Source of the DNA: Diphasiastrum complanatum
Lineage: Eukaryota; Streptophyta; Lycopodiopsida; Lycopodiales; Lycopodiaceae
Reading direction: 5' to 3'
Assembly (NCBI GenBank): GCA_029204225.1
Contig: MU832234.1
Coordinates: 1-64,000 of the forward strand
DNA length: 64,000 nucleotides
Under the pieces are notes generated by a model. The model had not been told where the DNA came from, made no database searches, and saw nothing but the letters and a program-made list of their open reading frames with translations. The position numbers and the translations under genes are program-made. The stretch's first letter is position 1. Each line of letters begins with the position of its first letter. This document shows, in pieces, positions 37,401-46,528 of this stretch.

Positions 37401-40013
37401 GACTTTCAAATGTTTGCTCGTAAAACCTTGCAAATTCCTCTCCCTGGACGGCATCCACCTTCAAACTCTCGAATGGACACTTCGATAAGTGATAAGTAAG
37501 TATTACCTCTTTCCTGGCATTTATGATGTATTTAGGCGAGGAGTTTCTAACTTTCCAAGTGCTTGGTGATAGACCTGAAAAGTAAATGTTAAGAAGACAA
37601 AAGCTTTTTCATGTCCCCTATTATTATTAGCTAAGATTGCCTGATGCTATTTGAAACATCTATACATTCTTATTATGTCAGCTTTGCCCTTGTTCTGCAT
37701 CTTGAGACCTTTGAATGCATATATAAATTGTATGAGGATGGATTGCATATATTTTGCTTACATTGGGCATATGTGTTTTCAACTTACAATGGATACACGC
37801 AATACATAAGAACGATACACAATGTAATGTTGATCAAGTACCTTTGAATGACACCATACAACCAATGTGACACTCATGAGCATTATTGCAAAGGAACAAT
37901 GCTAAGCATCTCCCATACAGACACTCATGGACATTATAATCATAAGCCGTAGAATGGCTGGTAGGGATCGTGATGATCAGCACCAGAAGAGCATTTTTTG
38001 TTGCAAAACATAGAAGTAAATCTTCTAGTAAAAAATAAAAATATGCAAGGAAGAAGTTCCAATATCTGGCTATCAAGCTAGCAGTCCTTTTTGGCATGGT
38101 ATGGAAGTTCTTCCTTGACTGTTTCTGATTTTTGGGAATCAGGACCTTGGATTGCTCTAGAACTTGGGACTTTTGAGTTTTGGCCTTGAATTCATGGCTC
38201 TTCTTTTGAATTTGAAGATTTGAAAGATTTTTGGTTTAGATGTCAGTAGGCTGGAAGTGGAAAAGTTTCAGGGATTTCTGGCATGCATGTCTTTCTTGTG
38301 GACCCCTCCACTGCAGACATATTGCCATCTCAACCCACCTGTGTGCAACAATCATGCATCACACTTTGCACATTGTTTTATCACCCATATGCTCTGGCTA
38401 CTCGTTCTTCTGTTTAAGCGTTGAGAACTCAGCCTGAAGGATGCTTTCACAGTTCAAACATCGCTGTTGGCCTTTTGAACTCTGCGTTTTCCACAGCTTC
38501 CTGTGGGATGCTGAATCTAGTATGTTAACCAGTAACACATGCTATGCATGTGGACACTTACTGACATGTTACTCCACCTTGTTCAAGAAGATGTTGATCT
38601 TGTTTGAAAGATTTATCTGGCATTGCGTGTTTCTACAAGTCTTATATGCAGTATGCTTAAAGAGCTTCAATTACATTCTTCAATATTATTTCAGTAGCGT
38701 AAGGATCTGCTGCTTAGACCTGGTCTTTCTCGTCTCTATTTTCTTGTTTCAGCCCTCTTTTGTGTCGTATGTTTCCTACCAGAAGGCTTGCGTGCGCCGT
38801 GTATTTACGCCTATGGGATTGTCCTAGTTGGCTGGTGGTTAATATCACTGTAAAAAGTATGATCTGCTGGTGTTTGCATCTCATAAAGGGTTCTTTTTAT
38901 TTCTAACTGCCTTGGATACTTAATGTACAATACATATCTACATGGCACACAAGCATTGCATGTTATGTTCACGTTGATAATTAGTCTGCGGTGACTAAGT
39001 ACCAAGTTAGCATTGCAGTTGTGAATTTGTGATGTTAAATGTCTTGATTCTAACACGTTATTTCTTGATGCAGGCCTAGATGCACAAATTCAGAACCTCG
39101 ACCACGCCTTGGAAATCGCTTCTATCCTTCTTTCTATACTGCAACAAAAGAGACTCATCGAAGTGCTTTGTCTCATTTTGATGCTCAAAATATTGAAAGG
39201 AGGAATGTTACGTCGGCTATGGGCTTGTTGCAAGGTTACTATGGTCTGAGTACATCAAGACATTCTGATTGTGATGGGACGGAGATGTTGCTTTACAGAT
39301 CAGATGCAGATGTTCACTCAGAAGAAGAACCCTTTACACCTCCTCGTGTGTCCAGAGCTCCTAAAAGTAAAAAATTCTCTTTTCTGAATAGTGCCTCACC
39401 TCAAAATTCTGGTTGGGTCAGCCACCAGGGAAAGTGCGAGCAAAGAGATGAAGCTTCGACTTCATTGGCTGTTGAGAATGGATCAAGTTCTAGCAACATG
39501 CATTCTCACAATATGAATCATGCCAGAGACTCTGGAGTTCCTGAATTGGATAGATCAAGTGAAAAAGTATTCAGAAGGCGAACAAAAGTGGAAGGGGGTG
39601 ATAATAATGAGGTAAATGCCTGGCAAGATTCTGGTCCCGGAGATTCAGCTTTGACTGCAGGAAAAGCCCCAAGGCCAAAAACATATAGAACTGGGTTAGA
39701 AACCGAATCAGAGGTTTCTCCTGTTCGTTTGCTACCATTTGCTTGGGCTTCCAGTGGTGGAACCCCCACAATGGAAACTGGTAGTGAAAGTAAGGGATTA
39801 GGAGGTGTTTTGCTTGGGGGAATGGCTAGGTCAGCAAGTACTTCCAATTTACAAGATGAAAAGAACGTTTCTCAAGGTAACTCAGCATACAAGAGCGGAA
39901 CTAAAGAACTACTAGATGCTCCAAGCCAAGGGCCTATGCTAAGCATAACAAGGCCGTTTCTAGAAGGACTTGTCAAGCCTAGTAACCGACGCAATAAGGC
40001 AGCCTTGGATTGA
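19065..40013 (+). CDS. LysM domain-containing protein, three exons, complete
   Basis: Exons: 19065-19190, 37365-37495 and 39074-40013, in continuous frame (398 codons; junction phases 0 and 2; donors GTATTG and GTAAGT; acceptors TTTCAG and ATGCAG). Residues about 21-65 form one LysM domain: [20 protein letters not shown] in exon 1, then [20 protein letters not shown] and IPLPGRHPP in exon 2. The long exon 3 has the conserved tail of the plant cytosolic LysM family: [35 protein letters not shown] and the ending [12 protein letters not shown]. There is no signal peptide or membrane segment, so it is unlikely to be a cell-surface chitin receptor; its function is poorly known. The start is the first ATG after an in-frame stop. 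Intron 1 is 18,174 bp and interrupts the LysM domain; intron 2 is 1578 bp. Pro replaces the usual Ala in the first helix (DTLPGIA). Confidence 0.93.
19191..21239. other. Proximal part of intron 1, no element recognised
   Basis: This is unique-looking sequence. A 160-codon minus-strand open frame at 20502-20984 has no recognisable domain or splice context and is not called as a gene. Confidence 0.45.
21240..21528 (-). pseudogene. Ty1/copia RNase H tail (3' part of split element)
   Basis: The minus strand shows the end of a copia RNase H domain with frame breaks: a [10 protein letters not shown] motif (normally DNQSAIxLAxNP), then fragments matching the HxREK, LPT and KGLSREKFxMF region. It continues the copia fragment at 24945-26000, from which it is separated by the gypsy insertion. 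Confidence 0.7.
21530..21940 (-). repeat. Probable gypsy 3' LTR
   Basis: A GC-richer block starts (minus strand) TGTTAGAGCCCAGTCTC and ends near TTGTGACA, immediately before copia RNase H sequence resumes. The 5' counterpart keeps only its first bases. The extent is inferred. Confidence 0.55.
21959..22153 (-). pseudogene. Gypsy chromodomain fragment
   Basis: The minus-strand frame contains [20 protein letters not shown], the aromatic-cage core of retrotransposon chromodomains (consensus YLVKWKGYP...TWE). In chromoviruses this module follows integrase and is thought to steer insertion to heterochromatin. Integrase itself is absent here. Confidence 0.82.
22339..22620 (-). pseudogene. Gypsy RNase H fragment
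   Basis: The frame opens [10 protein letters not shown] and contains [20 protein letters not shown] then AFESKKL, the first strands of Ty3/gypsy RNase H (consensus ETDASxxAIGAVLSQ). The catalytic Asp is replaced by Asn (ETNAS). The 3' part is degraded. Confidence 0.85.
22692..23215 (-). pseudogene. Gypsy reverse transcriptase fragment
   Basis: Minus-strand reading gives, with frame breaks, [24 protein letters not shown], then the FGLTNAP region, and finally the thumb segment [20 protein letters not shown] followed by [13 protein letters not shown]. This is the typical order of a Ty3/gypsy RT. The strand that should carry YxDD is damaged. Confidence 0.85.
23367..23591 (-). pseudogene. Gypsy aspartic protease fragment
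   Basis: The frame begins [20 protein letters not shown], matching the retropepsin active-site region (usually VLxDSGASH). The active-site Asp is kept but DSG has become DTN. Downstream frames are shifted. Confidence 0.65.
23794..24663 (-). pseudogene. Gypsy gag-region fragments
   Basis: Two minus-strand frames. 24663-24382 begins [20 protein letters not shown] and has a coiled [12 protein letters not shown] segment. 24158-23794 contains [18 protein letters not shown], like the retrotransposon gag helix (consensus VxxYxxxFxxL). They precede the protease as gag should. Identity as gag rests on position and weak motifs. Confidence 0.6.
24945..26000 (-). pseudogene. Ty1/copia RT and RNase H fragment (5' part of split element)
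   Basis: Minus-strand signatures in order: [20 protein letters not shown] near 25980-25930, a remnant of KALYGLKQ near 25780, then 25544-25302 with [20 protein letters not shown] and IST, and near 25060-24950 the [10 protein letters not shown] motif (copia LSSTEAEY). Stops and frameshifts are frequent. The coding order resumes at 21528 beyond the gypsy insertion. Confidence 0.8.
26065..26190 (+). mobile_element. GTTCCGGAACG-family MITE fragment, copy 3
   Basis: It starts TTTAGTTGCCCGTTCTGGAA, matching the left terminus of the 698-897 MITE. It contains CGTTCC/GGAACG repeats and an A/T-rich block, and breaks off near GTCCGTTCCGACCC. Another TGTTCCGACCCAG at 26684-26696 could be a distal end, which would place the (CT)n tract inside this copy. 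No target duplication was found. Confidence 0.6.
26549..26603. repeat. (C)n-(CT)n microsatellite
   Basis: A run of 12 C (26537-26548) is followed by a CT tract with one interruption. Confidence 0.95.
26700..27520. other. Intron sequence, nothing recognised
   Basis: No coding motif or repeat boundary is seen between the MITE-like fragment and the hAT-like element. Confidence 0.45.
27529..27690. repeat. hAT left subterminal repeats
   Basis: A dense cluster of GGACGCG/CGCGTCC words in both orientations is followed by A-rich runs. Such motif clusters are the usual transposase-binding region of hAT elements (known for the superfamily; not tested here). Confidence 0.7.
27735..27876. repeat. (GA)n and (GT)n microsatellites in hAT 5' region
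   Basis: A GA tract (27735-27800) is followed by GT tracts (27806-27827 and 27850-27876). Confidence 0.95.
28024..28050 (+). promoter_or_regulatory. Telo-box-like motif upstream of hAT transposase
   Basis: TTTAGGATTTAGGGTTTAGGG is a degenerate run of the plant telomere unit TTTAGGG, about 60 bp before the transposase ATG. Telo-boxes are known promoter motifs in plants. Confidence 0.55.
28069..28105. repeat. (GA)n microsatellite abutting the hAT start codon
   Basis: A GA tract ends at the transposase start codon (ATG at 28107). Confidence 0.95.
28107..31157 (+). pseudogene. hAT transposase (BED, DUF659, hATC), multi-exon and broken
   Basis: ATG at 28107 opens a BED zinc finger ([20 protein letters not shown]). 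Exon 1 then has a Pro/Ser/Thr-rich linker and a DUF659 catalytic region ([12 protein letters not shown], preceded by [20 protein letters not shown]), ending at donor 29118. Exon 2 (29247-29471) opens VVTDNASN; exon 3 is 29563-29895; exon 4 is about 30003-30213; exon 5 (30304-30488) has the hATC dimerisation motif [18 protein letters not shown]; exon 6 (30595-31157) is an acidic tail. Damage: frame slips at two GGGGGG runs (28220-28225 and 29282-29287), TAG stops at 29603 and 29870, and further slips near 30060, 30390 and 30960-31030. Splice sites are intact and the domain order is complete, so inactivation is recent or partly a sequence-quality effect. Known role: cut-and-paste transposition with 8-bp duplications, matching the element ends. 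Confidence 0.9.
31362..31428. repeat. (GA)n microsatellite
   Basis: An uninterrupted GA tract of about 67 bp lies past the transposase end. Confidence 0.95.
31486..31560. promoter_or_regulatory. Telo-box-like motifs downstream of transposase
   Basis: CTAAACCCGACACCCTAACA and ACCCTAAACCCTAACAAATC contain plant telomere-unit permutations (AAACCCTAA), opposite in strand to those at 28024. Confidence 0.5.
31625..32210. repeat. Possible small element with CGATACGAA ends
   Basis: Near 31630-31690 and 32170-32210 there are clustered CGATACGAA/TTCGTATCG words in opposite orientation (GATTCGTGATCCCGATACGA at left; GATTCGTATCGGCATAATTG at right). The arrangement resembles the palindrome-ended repeats elsewhere in the window. 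No target duplication was found. Confidence 0.35.
32246..33715. repeat. 1.45-kb inverted repeat (foldback), 4-nt loop
   Basis: The left arm 32246-32981 and right arm 32986-33715 are reverse complements of each other over about 730 bp, with perhaps four bases in five identical by eye, separated only by AGTG. The tips read GGTTCCCTGTAGTGAATG and its inverse. Matching internal landmarks include CATCTGGATATTTGGCCAAG at 32786 and its inverse near 33185. The arms contain open stretches (SGYLAKK then CKKAM) suggesting a captured coding fragment, but I recognise no family. A transcript would fold into a long hairpin. Its left arm has an extra ~30 bp relative to the right. Confidence 0.9.
33716..34852. 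other. hAT interior between the foldback and the H3-like exon
   Basis: No recognised feature. A 72-codon minus-strand open frame (33997-33779), charged and helix-like, could be a captured exon remnant, but no family is recognised. Confidence 0.4.
34853..35287 (-). other. Open Lys/Ser-rich frame continuing past the H3-like stop
   Basis: Directly after the TGA at 35288-35290 the same frame stays open for about 145 codons. It is basic near its start ([14 protein letters not shown]) with a serine/acidic cluster ([17 protein letters not shown]). No family is recognised. It may be the C-terminal extension of the H3-like protein if the TGA is a mutation, or chance. Confidence 0.35.
35288..35540 (-). 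pseudogene. Divergent histone H3-like exon, frameshifted
   Basis: On the minus strand, after acceptor-like TAGTAG, the frame reads [15 protein letters not shown] (H3 alpha-N helix, usually VALREIRKYQKST). A one-base slip follows, then [44 protein letters not shown] and LRRL before TGA. These match the H3 fold in order to within about five residues of the usual end. The [10 protein letters not shown] segment is closer to centromeric CENH3 forms (LLIPxxPF) than to canonical H3 (LLIRKLPF), but the loop-1 lengthening typical of CENH3 is absent. No N-terminal tail exon was found. It lies just inside the hAT right end, so capture by the transposon is likely. Confidence 0.75.
35690..35740. repeat. 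16-bp minisatellite
   Basis: About three units of GAAATTTCTTTTTTT lie just inside the hAT right subterminal region. Confidence 0.8.
35745..35844. repeat. hAT right subterminal repeats
   Basis: GC-rich GGACGCG, GTCCGTGTCC and ACGCGTCC words, the same motif set as at 27529-27690, end at the 8-mer AGCTAGGC. Confidence 0.7.
35925..36460 (+). repeat. Dispersed repeat family, copy 2 (internally duplicated)
   Basis: It contains GTGGACTCCATAAGGTTGAA followed by GATTGCACGCC, as at 6555-6590. The first half (35925-36060) partly repeats in 36185-36350 (TTGGGTGCTGA / TTGGGCATCGA before AGTGAGTAGGGAT). Confidence 0.55.
36469..36606. repeat. Imperfect tandem duplication
   Basis: ACATAACTTTGATTATCT and ACATAACTCTGATTATCT open two units, each ending in CTTTTGTxGGGTATAA. 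Confidence 0.65.
37496..39073. other. LysM gene intron 2, no element recognised
   Basis: The borders GATAA|GTAAGT and ATGCAG|GCC are canonical. Open frames inside (for example 38441-38827) lack family resemblance. Confidence 0.8.
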
Positions 40014-40954
40014 TCTGCAAAGGTACCTGTGGTGGTCAAAAAATTTCTTTTTTGCATGTATTTTCTGGCCCTAGATAATATGTATTATATCATTCTATGA
40101 CATTTGTGATGCATAAGTTGAATGTACGCTGATTTTAAAATTCAGCTCATTCATGAATTCATTGATTCTTTGATAGTGCTGCAGTAGTACTATTCTCTGA
40201 AATGTGGAGGTCCCTTACTGTCGGATATCTTTGAGCAACCACCACAAGCTTCTGGTGATTAAATATTGAGTGCAATTTGGCTTGAAATTCTTGACTTCAG
40301 AGCATTTTGTTTTTCTAGTCTGAAATTAAAATTAGCTGCGCATCCTACATCGTTCGGATAAACCGAGTTTAATATGGGCAATTTCTTCAACATTTAGTGC
40401 CTCAGGTGATCAGCCACAAGTCATACAAGAAAGTGGACTGCCTCCAGGTTTGGAATTGGCATACTCCCCTTTTCAAATTGAAGAGTTTATTTATTTATAA
40501 CTATTGAACGACTTCTTAGATTCATGACCACTTTTCAAACTGAAATGTTCTAGATTTCAATCTTTCTAAACATAAATTCTGTATATTCTATAAGGCAATT
40601 TTTAGAATTTTGATCCCCGTATAAAAGAAACATCCTTGTTTCATTGATGGTTTTAAGCAATGATATTCAAGGGAGACTTTTGATGAAAATTCTCTTGAAA
40701 TACACCATCCACGCAATTACTGCAATGATGAATTTAAAGAATCTTGTCCTGGATTTCAAATTTTTTTCTTGCATAGATAGTGACTTGGGTCTTCTACTTG
40801 AATAAAAGTCCTTTTTCAGTCTCTGTGGACTTGGAACTCTCTAGAACATTTTGTTTCTTTTCAGCTCTCTGAGCATGATTACTACAAGCATTGTTCTTTG
40901 AAGAGCTTAGCCACACATAGGTCTTCTACAAAAGCAAATTTAAAGGCTGCAAAA
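40014..40954. other. LysM gene 3' flank
   Basis: Shortly after the stop, GCAAAG|GTACCTG could be a 3'-UTR intron donor. No clear polyadenylation signal can be singled out and no other feature is seen. Confidence 0.4.
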
Positions 40955-41045
40955 GTGGGTTCTGGGAACCGTTCATGTAAAAAAAATAAAAATTAATTAA
41001 CTAATTTTCCTAAATTTCCCCCCAAAACCCCTCAAAGCTAGTTTT

Positions 41046-41123
<78 letters not shown>

Positions 41124-41365
41124 CAATTTGGGAGATTAAATCATTTGAAGTAAATAATCTAAGTAGGGAGAATCTGCTTTTTCTGAAAAAAAATTGGCAT
41201 TTTTTTAGCATTTTTTTGGGCTATTTTTGGGGGCTGGGACAAAAAACAAAATAATTAGTTAATTAATTAATTATTCAGTGTGGTTCACCACGGTTCTGGG
41301 CAAAATTTTTAAAGAACCGTACGGTTCTCAGAACCGTGGTGAACCGTTAACGGTTCATTGATTCT
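40955..41365. mobile_element. Palindrome-ended MITE-like repeat (GAACCGT family) with internal (CT)n
   Basis: The left end GGGTTCTGGGAACCGTTC and right end (GAACCGTACGGTTC and GAACCGTTAACGGTTC palindromes) enclose A/T-rich blocks and a CT tract. The layout copies the GTTCCGGAACG family with a different core word. The flanks GCAAAAGT and TGAAAAGT are only partly alike, so no target duplication is claimed. Confidence 0.5.
41048..41120. repeat. (CT)n microsatellite
   Basis: An uninterrupted CT tract of about 73 bp inside the palindrome-ended repeat. Confidence 0.95.
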
Positions 41366-41399
41366 ATGAAAAGTACTTATTTGATGGGGAAGTAGGGAT

Positions 41400-41640
41400 T
41401 CCATTTGATCTATGCTCATTGGTGCTTGCCTTTGTCATGATTGAGTCTGCCCTTCACCCTGGGAGAAGTGACAGAAAAACTCAATATGCTGGTTCGTGAT
41501 GAAAGCTAATGTGGATATATGTTTGTGCATGTGAGTTGCACCTACTGACGATGTTGTTCTAGACTATGCATGATGAAGTAGATGGTCTTTTGTAGTTTGG
41601 CTCGTAGGATTGAAGATTGCGTGTCTCGTTTGTGAGTTCA
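41400..41640 (+). repeat. Dispersed repeat family, copy 3
   Basis: It shares the order of words with 35925-36460: GAGTCTGCxCTTCACC, GTTTGTGCAT, CTATGCATGATGAAGT and GATTGAAGATTGC. Confidence 0.5.
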
Positions 41641-44109
41641 AGTATTAGACATAACATTGATATGTTACAATGGTTGCAAAAGGACGATAGAGGCCTATAG
41701 CCTCTTGAAGTTTAATTTTTAGTGAAAGCCTTTCTTCAAATTTGCCTACATATGCTATTAAAAACTGACCTCCAGAAATTTAGTTTTTGTAAAGCTTTAG
41801 CTCCTTACCAAGGTCCATTGGTTGGGTCATTTTACATGCTTCACTTAGGCAACCCAAAACAATCATTTTGGCTTTTTACTAGTTGAAATATATTTCAATC
41901 AAGACTACTAAGAGGACCCCAATTGTCATTTTATTAACATGGCATATGTTTCTGGCTCAATGCTCTATGCTAGACACACAAGTTATTAAGGGAAAACTAT
42001 GAAAACACTATTGGAGTTTAAAAAGAAAAGTTTGACAAGGCGATTTTGATAAATTCTTAGGGTTTAATTTAATAGTTTCCAAGTAGTGTTTATGAAAAAC
42101 AACAAATTTAAAAAGAATACAAGACTTTAAATAAAATGAATTTGAAATATTCTTTATTACTCCTATAGAAAGTATACAAGGAAATACATCCATTGAAGTT
42201 GATGTAACTAACTAACCACCATTCCACATAATTTGTTCAAGGCTTGAATAATCTATCTAACATTTTTCAAAAAGGAAACTTTAGTACTTCCACTACTTCA
42301 TTTTTGAGACCTAAATCTCCAAACCATATATTTAGATTTAGAAATCCATTCCAATTACCAAGAATATCATACCATTGGAATCAATAGCTCCCACATTAAC
42401 CAAGAAATCATGATTAATTCAAAGTCCAACAATATGATCAATGTTACTCGTAGCAATTTACCATTCTAGATAAAGATTGATCGTTAGGCTATAAAAACCA
42501 TACTTAAGCAATAATGAATATCGTAAGAAATACATTGTTCATACGTAGGAAAATTGATAGGAAAAAAATATTTCCTCCACACAAGTTATATATTCAATCA
42601 TGTGAATTTGCTTTTGATAAAAGAAAACCAAATAATTTTTCCTTTAAATATCAAACTTTTTGATGCAATTTTATTTGATCAAATAAGTACGATTGAAAAT
42701 TGAGTGCAGCCTAGGTGCTATGAGCTTGTTGAGTTTACCATAATAGCTAGGAACTTTTTGACAATTCAGATTGCATTTCTAAAAAGTAATAGGATCTTTT
42801 AGTTATATTCGTTCCAATGGTCAACACAAATATAACATATATTGTATCTTCTATAGATTATATATAATGGATATAATAAGTAGCAAATTCAAAGAAAACT
42901 AGGATTTTTAATTATCGAGTGTCAACTATACACTTAACAAGACGTTAGCTTTGTTGAAGGAACAATACAATTTGGAGAGTTATTATGGACCTAACCATTG
43001 ACCATGGCGTATTGCAATTGATGCATTAAAGTGAACCCAATTTGAACATAACTCCAGAAGTAACTAGCACAGGTAGATGCATTAAAGTGAAATTACAATC
43101 TTCATGAGTGAGCAACCATACACTGATTGTAACAACCCTATACTCAATACGATGGTCTTGTGAAATCTCGTACAACATAAGAAAAGTAAAAGACTACTAG
43201 GATCAACAATTGTGAATAATAGCTATGTTACTCAAGATTGTTATAATAAATAAATAAAGCTGCTTATGGTGCCCCACCATTTGCCCGATATTAGGCCATT
43301 TGCCATGCATGATGGAGTGCATGGGATTTGCCCAAAATTAGGCCATTTGTTATGCATGATGGCTCTAGAGAGAGTGCATGGAGTGTACATTCTACCAAAG
43401 TGATTGCATCTCCATAAGAGACAATATCAACATGTTACTACAACAACAGATCGTTTTCTAGTAGAGCATTGCTTTGGAACAATTGAATCCCAACGTTGGT
43501 GGTTGTCAGAACAACGATCTTGAAGGAGTAACTTGTGTGGCTATTGGATCGATGTCGGTTGTAGGAAAGAGGCCGAGAGTCACCTTATGTTTTCTTCCTT
43601 TGAAAACTCGTGGATTAGGGTTCTTGGGGACCTAGGGTTTGCATGACTTTGGGAACTTTCTTTGCATTACCTCATGCATGTTCTTTCCTTTAGATAGGTA
43701 AGAGTTTCGGGCTTTGACCTACATGCATCAACCAACTGAGAGGGATTGGTTGGTTCAGGGATTTATGAACCTCAGTACAGTCGTATAGACGGGTAATGCA
43801 CGTTGTTGGTTCGATAGAGGTGATTTTTGGGAAATCTACCTAAATCAACATCATGAATGGATACCGATTCTTCGGGTTTAATTGTAGAATTTGGTTGGAA
43901 AAATAATTATATTTGTGTGATAAATCCTAACTGGCAGTCTATAAGCTTGGTTCATGGATTTAGGATTGATGACAAATTATTAATTCTTCACGAATCATAG
44001 TGAACTTTATTTTCAGGTTGGAGTCCGTACTCTGACAGGGTTTCACACGTTTGAAACCAGCAAGTACATTTACCTTCAATAAATGATTGTTCACCATCGG
44101 TCACTGATG
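41641..44109. other. AT-rich intergenic sequence with a short tandem repeat
   Basis: No gene is seen. Around 43280-43370 a unit with ATTTGCCC..ATTAGGCCATTTG is duplicated. The part near 43700-44100 may include the 5' LTR or leader of the following gypsy remnant, but no LTR pair was identified. Confidence 0.4.
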
Positions 44110-44141
44110 ACCAACCCTCAACTTCAGCGCCATATTCGAAT

Positions 44142-44918
44142 GTGAGGGAAGAAAGAAGACAATACCAAAAGATACGACACTGGGCACAAAGAGCAGAAGC
44201 GGAGGAAAAAGAGCAAGAAAAGGACAATCCTACAGAACCTCAAGCTGATGGCGAACGGGAACCACAAACGGGCTCACCATTGCACACTGATCAGAATGAT
44301 CGGTTGCATCGTTATGAACCACCTTTTCACATGGTGGAGCCCGAGGAACCACGCACTGAAAGGCTCACAATCTTACTGGCGAGCCGTGTTAGTTTACCCC
44401 TCGGGGAATTACTGCAGATTGCGCCACAAGCTAAAAGCCTTTTGGCTGAATGGGCCAAAGCGGACGCGGAGCCAGTAGCGCTTGAGCCCATATATTGTAC
44501 GGGCTATGAAGAGACAAGTAACTTCCTCCACATCGGGGCAACGTGGGAAAGTGAGGAACACAACATCACCTTGCCAATCAAACACAAGAGATTCGAGGAC
44601 GAGACAACAATAGTAGATGGAGGATCATGTGTCAATTTGATCTCCACTACTTTATATGAAAAGTGGGGTTTACAGGGGTTGAAGCTAGCAAGATTCACCA
44701 TCAAGCTAGCAGATCAATCTTGTGTAAAACCAAAGGGTGTGGTTGTCGATATTCTTGTAAAAATAGCAGGCATGCAGTTTGTGATCACCTTTGTAGTGAT
44801 GGATATACCTAAATCTCCCACTGCATACCGCGTTTTACTAGGAAGACCATGGTTGAGAGCTGGGCAAGTAGTACACAACTGGGGTACGGGAAAACTCACC
44901 TTTGAGAACAGAGAGTAG
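44142..44918 (+). pseudogene. Gypsy A gag C-terminus and aspartic protease
   Basis: This 258-codon frame starts with a charged Arg/Glu/Gln-rich segment and contains the protease active-site region TTIVDGGSCVNLISTTLYEK and the later LLGRPWLRAG motif typical of plant gypsy proteases. The usual DSG or DTG is DGG. It is open throughout but ends in TAG before the RT, and is only a piece of the polyprotein. Confidence 0.8.
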
Positions 44919-44945
44919 GCTGTAAAGGTTGATCCAACCACATGG

Positions 44946-45854
44946 GTGGTGAAACCTATTGCACCCAAGGCTGATGACGGATCATCCACGACAAATCACA
45001 TAATTGATCGCCCAAGGCCAGCCAAGGGTGGGCACTATGATTTAGAGACGGATGTCGTGAAATGGACGGATGCATTAGCAACTATTGACTGCCGAGCATG
45101 TCAATATGAATCAGATCCTGAACCTAGCACATCTTCACCCAAGTGTTACACTATGGACACGCCAATCACATTTGGGGTGAATATGATAAACGTAGCATGG
45201 TTGTCAACGGAACCTATTGAGAATCTAGTGGATGATGATTTAGTTCCTTGGCAATATGCTCTAACTTATAATAAGGATATTGAACTAACTGATGAGCAGG
45301 TCCTACAACACATGGACCCAAATCGTTATGGAATCAAGAAAGTACCAGCTCAACCGCCACAAAAGTATGTTATGGCAAAAGTCTCAAGGATAGATCCACC
45401 AAAGGCACCTGCGAACAAGAAGAATCAGTTAAAGCAACGCCACAACCAGGTGATCTGATGGAGTGATCTACCCAAAGAGGCTATAGCTATAGTGGATGTT
45501 GATATTTGCAACCACGAAGCGAATGTCACACTAGTTTCGATGAAAGACAACAAGGACGAATCCACAAAAATGACAAAAAAAGACAAAAAAAAGGTGTTGG
45601 ATTCCTTGAAGTCAATTAGGATGAACTTGGATACAACGTCATCCTCTACTCAAATGATGGAGAACCAAAAGATGACCAGTCGGGCTAAGATCAATATGCT
45701 GAAGGAGGAATCTCGACGAGCACCAATTCACGAGATGCCTGAAACCTTCAAGAATTATAACTTGGACGATGTGGTAACTATGATGCCGCAAGCCCAGCGA
45801 GAACCTGATCAAAGTCAGGCGCCAACGGAACAAGTCTTTGAGGGACCTGCGTGA
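44946..45854 (+). pseudogene. Gypsy A spacer frames between protease and RT
   Basis: Two open frames (44946-45458 and 45492-45854) are hydrophilic and of low complexity, including DKKKVLDSLKSIRMNLD. They occupy the protease-RT interval of the element, and I recognise no further domain. Confidence 0.5.
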
Positions 45855-45994
45855 ACACAACCAATAAACCTTGCAGAGCCAGATGAAGAAGAAAAGATAG
45901 TGCATGTGGGAGAGCAGTTGACGCCCACACAATTCAAAAGCTACGATCGTTGTTGGTGGACTACAAGGACTGTTTTGCCTAGAGTTACAGTGAT

Positions 45995-46470
45995 ATGAAG
46001 GGCATTCCACCAACAATAGTCCAACACACCATACCCTTGGTGGATGGAGTAGTCCCCAAGGTGAGTCGCTGCAACTCGAACTACACGGAGCTGATCAAGC
46101 AGGAATTGCAGAAGCTGTTAGATGCAGATTTCATTTATGAAATCGAGCACACGGAATGGGTATCTCCGATAAATATAGTACCCAAGAAGAATGGCAAAAT
46201 GCGAATCTGTGTGAATCTGAAGGCGCTAAATGCAGTCACCAAAAAGGATCATTTTCTTTTACCCTTTATGGAAAGTGTTCTTGACAGAGTAGCTGGGACA
46301 CCAGCATAAGACAACATTTGCCATGGAATATGGAACCTATGCCCATAAGGTGATGCCATTTGGACTTTGCAATGCCCCAAGAACTTTCCAACGAATCATG
46401 TAGACGACATTCAAAGAGTATTTACAAAAATTTCTGGAAATTTTCTTGGATGCCCGACCAATTTACAAAC
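45995..46470 (+). pseudogene. Gypsy A reverse transcriptase, core deleted
   Basis: The first frame has ELQKLLDADFIYEIEHTEWV and PINIVPKKNGKMRICVNLKA (fingers). After a stop the text jumps to HKVMPFGLCNAPRTFQRIM. The intervening palm segment with the first catalytic Asp (FLDxxSGYxQ) is missing, and the YxDD strand is replaced by non-matching sequence near 46450. Confidence 0.85.
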
Positions 46471-46528
46471 AACGGATCCACATTGAAACGAGGAAGCCCT
46501 AAAGGCTTTCCAAAAGCTTAAAGATGCA

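Noticed and set aside
38441-38827. 128-codon frame in LysM intron 2
   Set aside because: Lies wholly within an intron with good borders; hydrophobic and cysteine-rich without family resemblance.
39518-39847. 109-codon minus-strand frame
   Set aside because: Antisense of LysM exon 3.
40955-41375. 8-bp target duplication for the GAACCGT repeat
   Set aside because: Flanks GCAAAAGT and TGAAAAGT differ at two of eight positions, so it was not claimed.
43988-44227. Cysteine-containing minus-strand frame at the gypsy A start
   Set aside because: Antisense of the gag/protease region; no signal peptide or family pattern.
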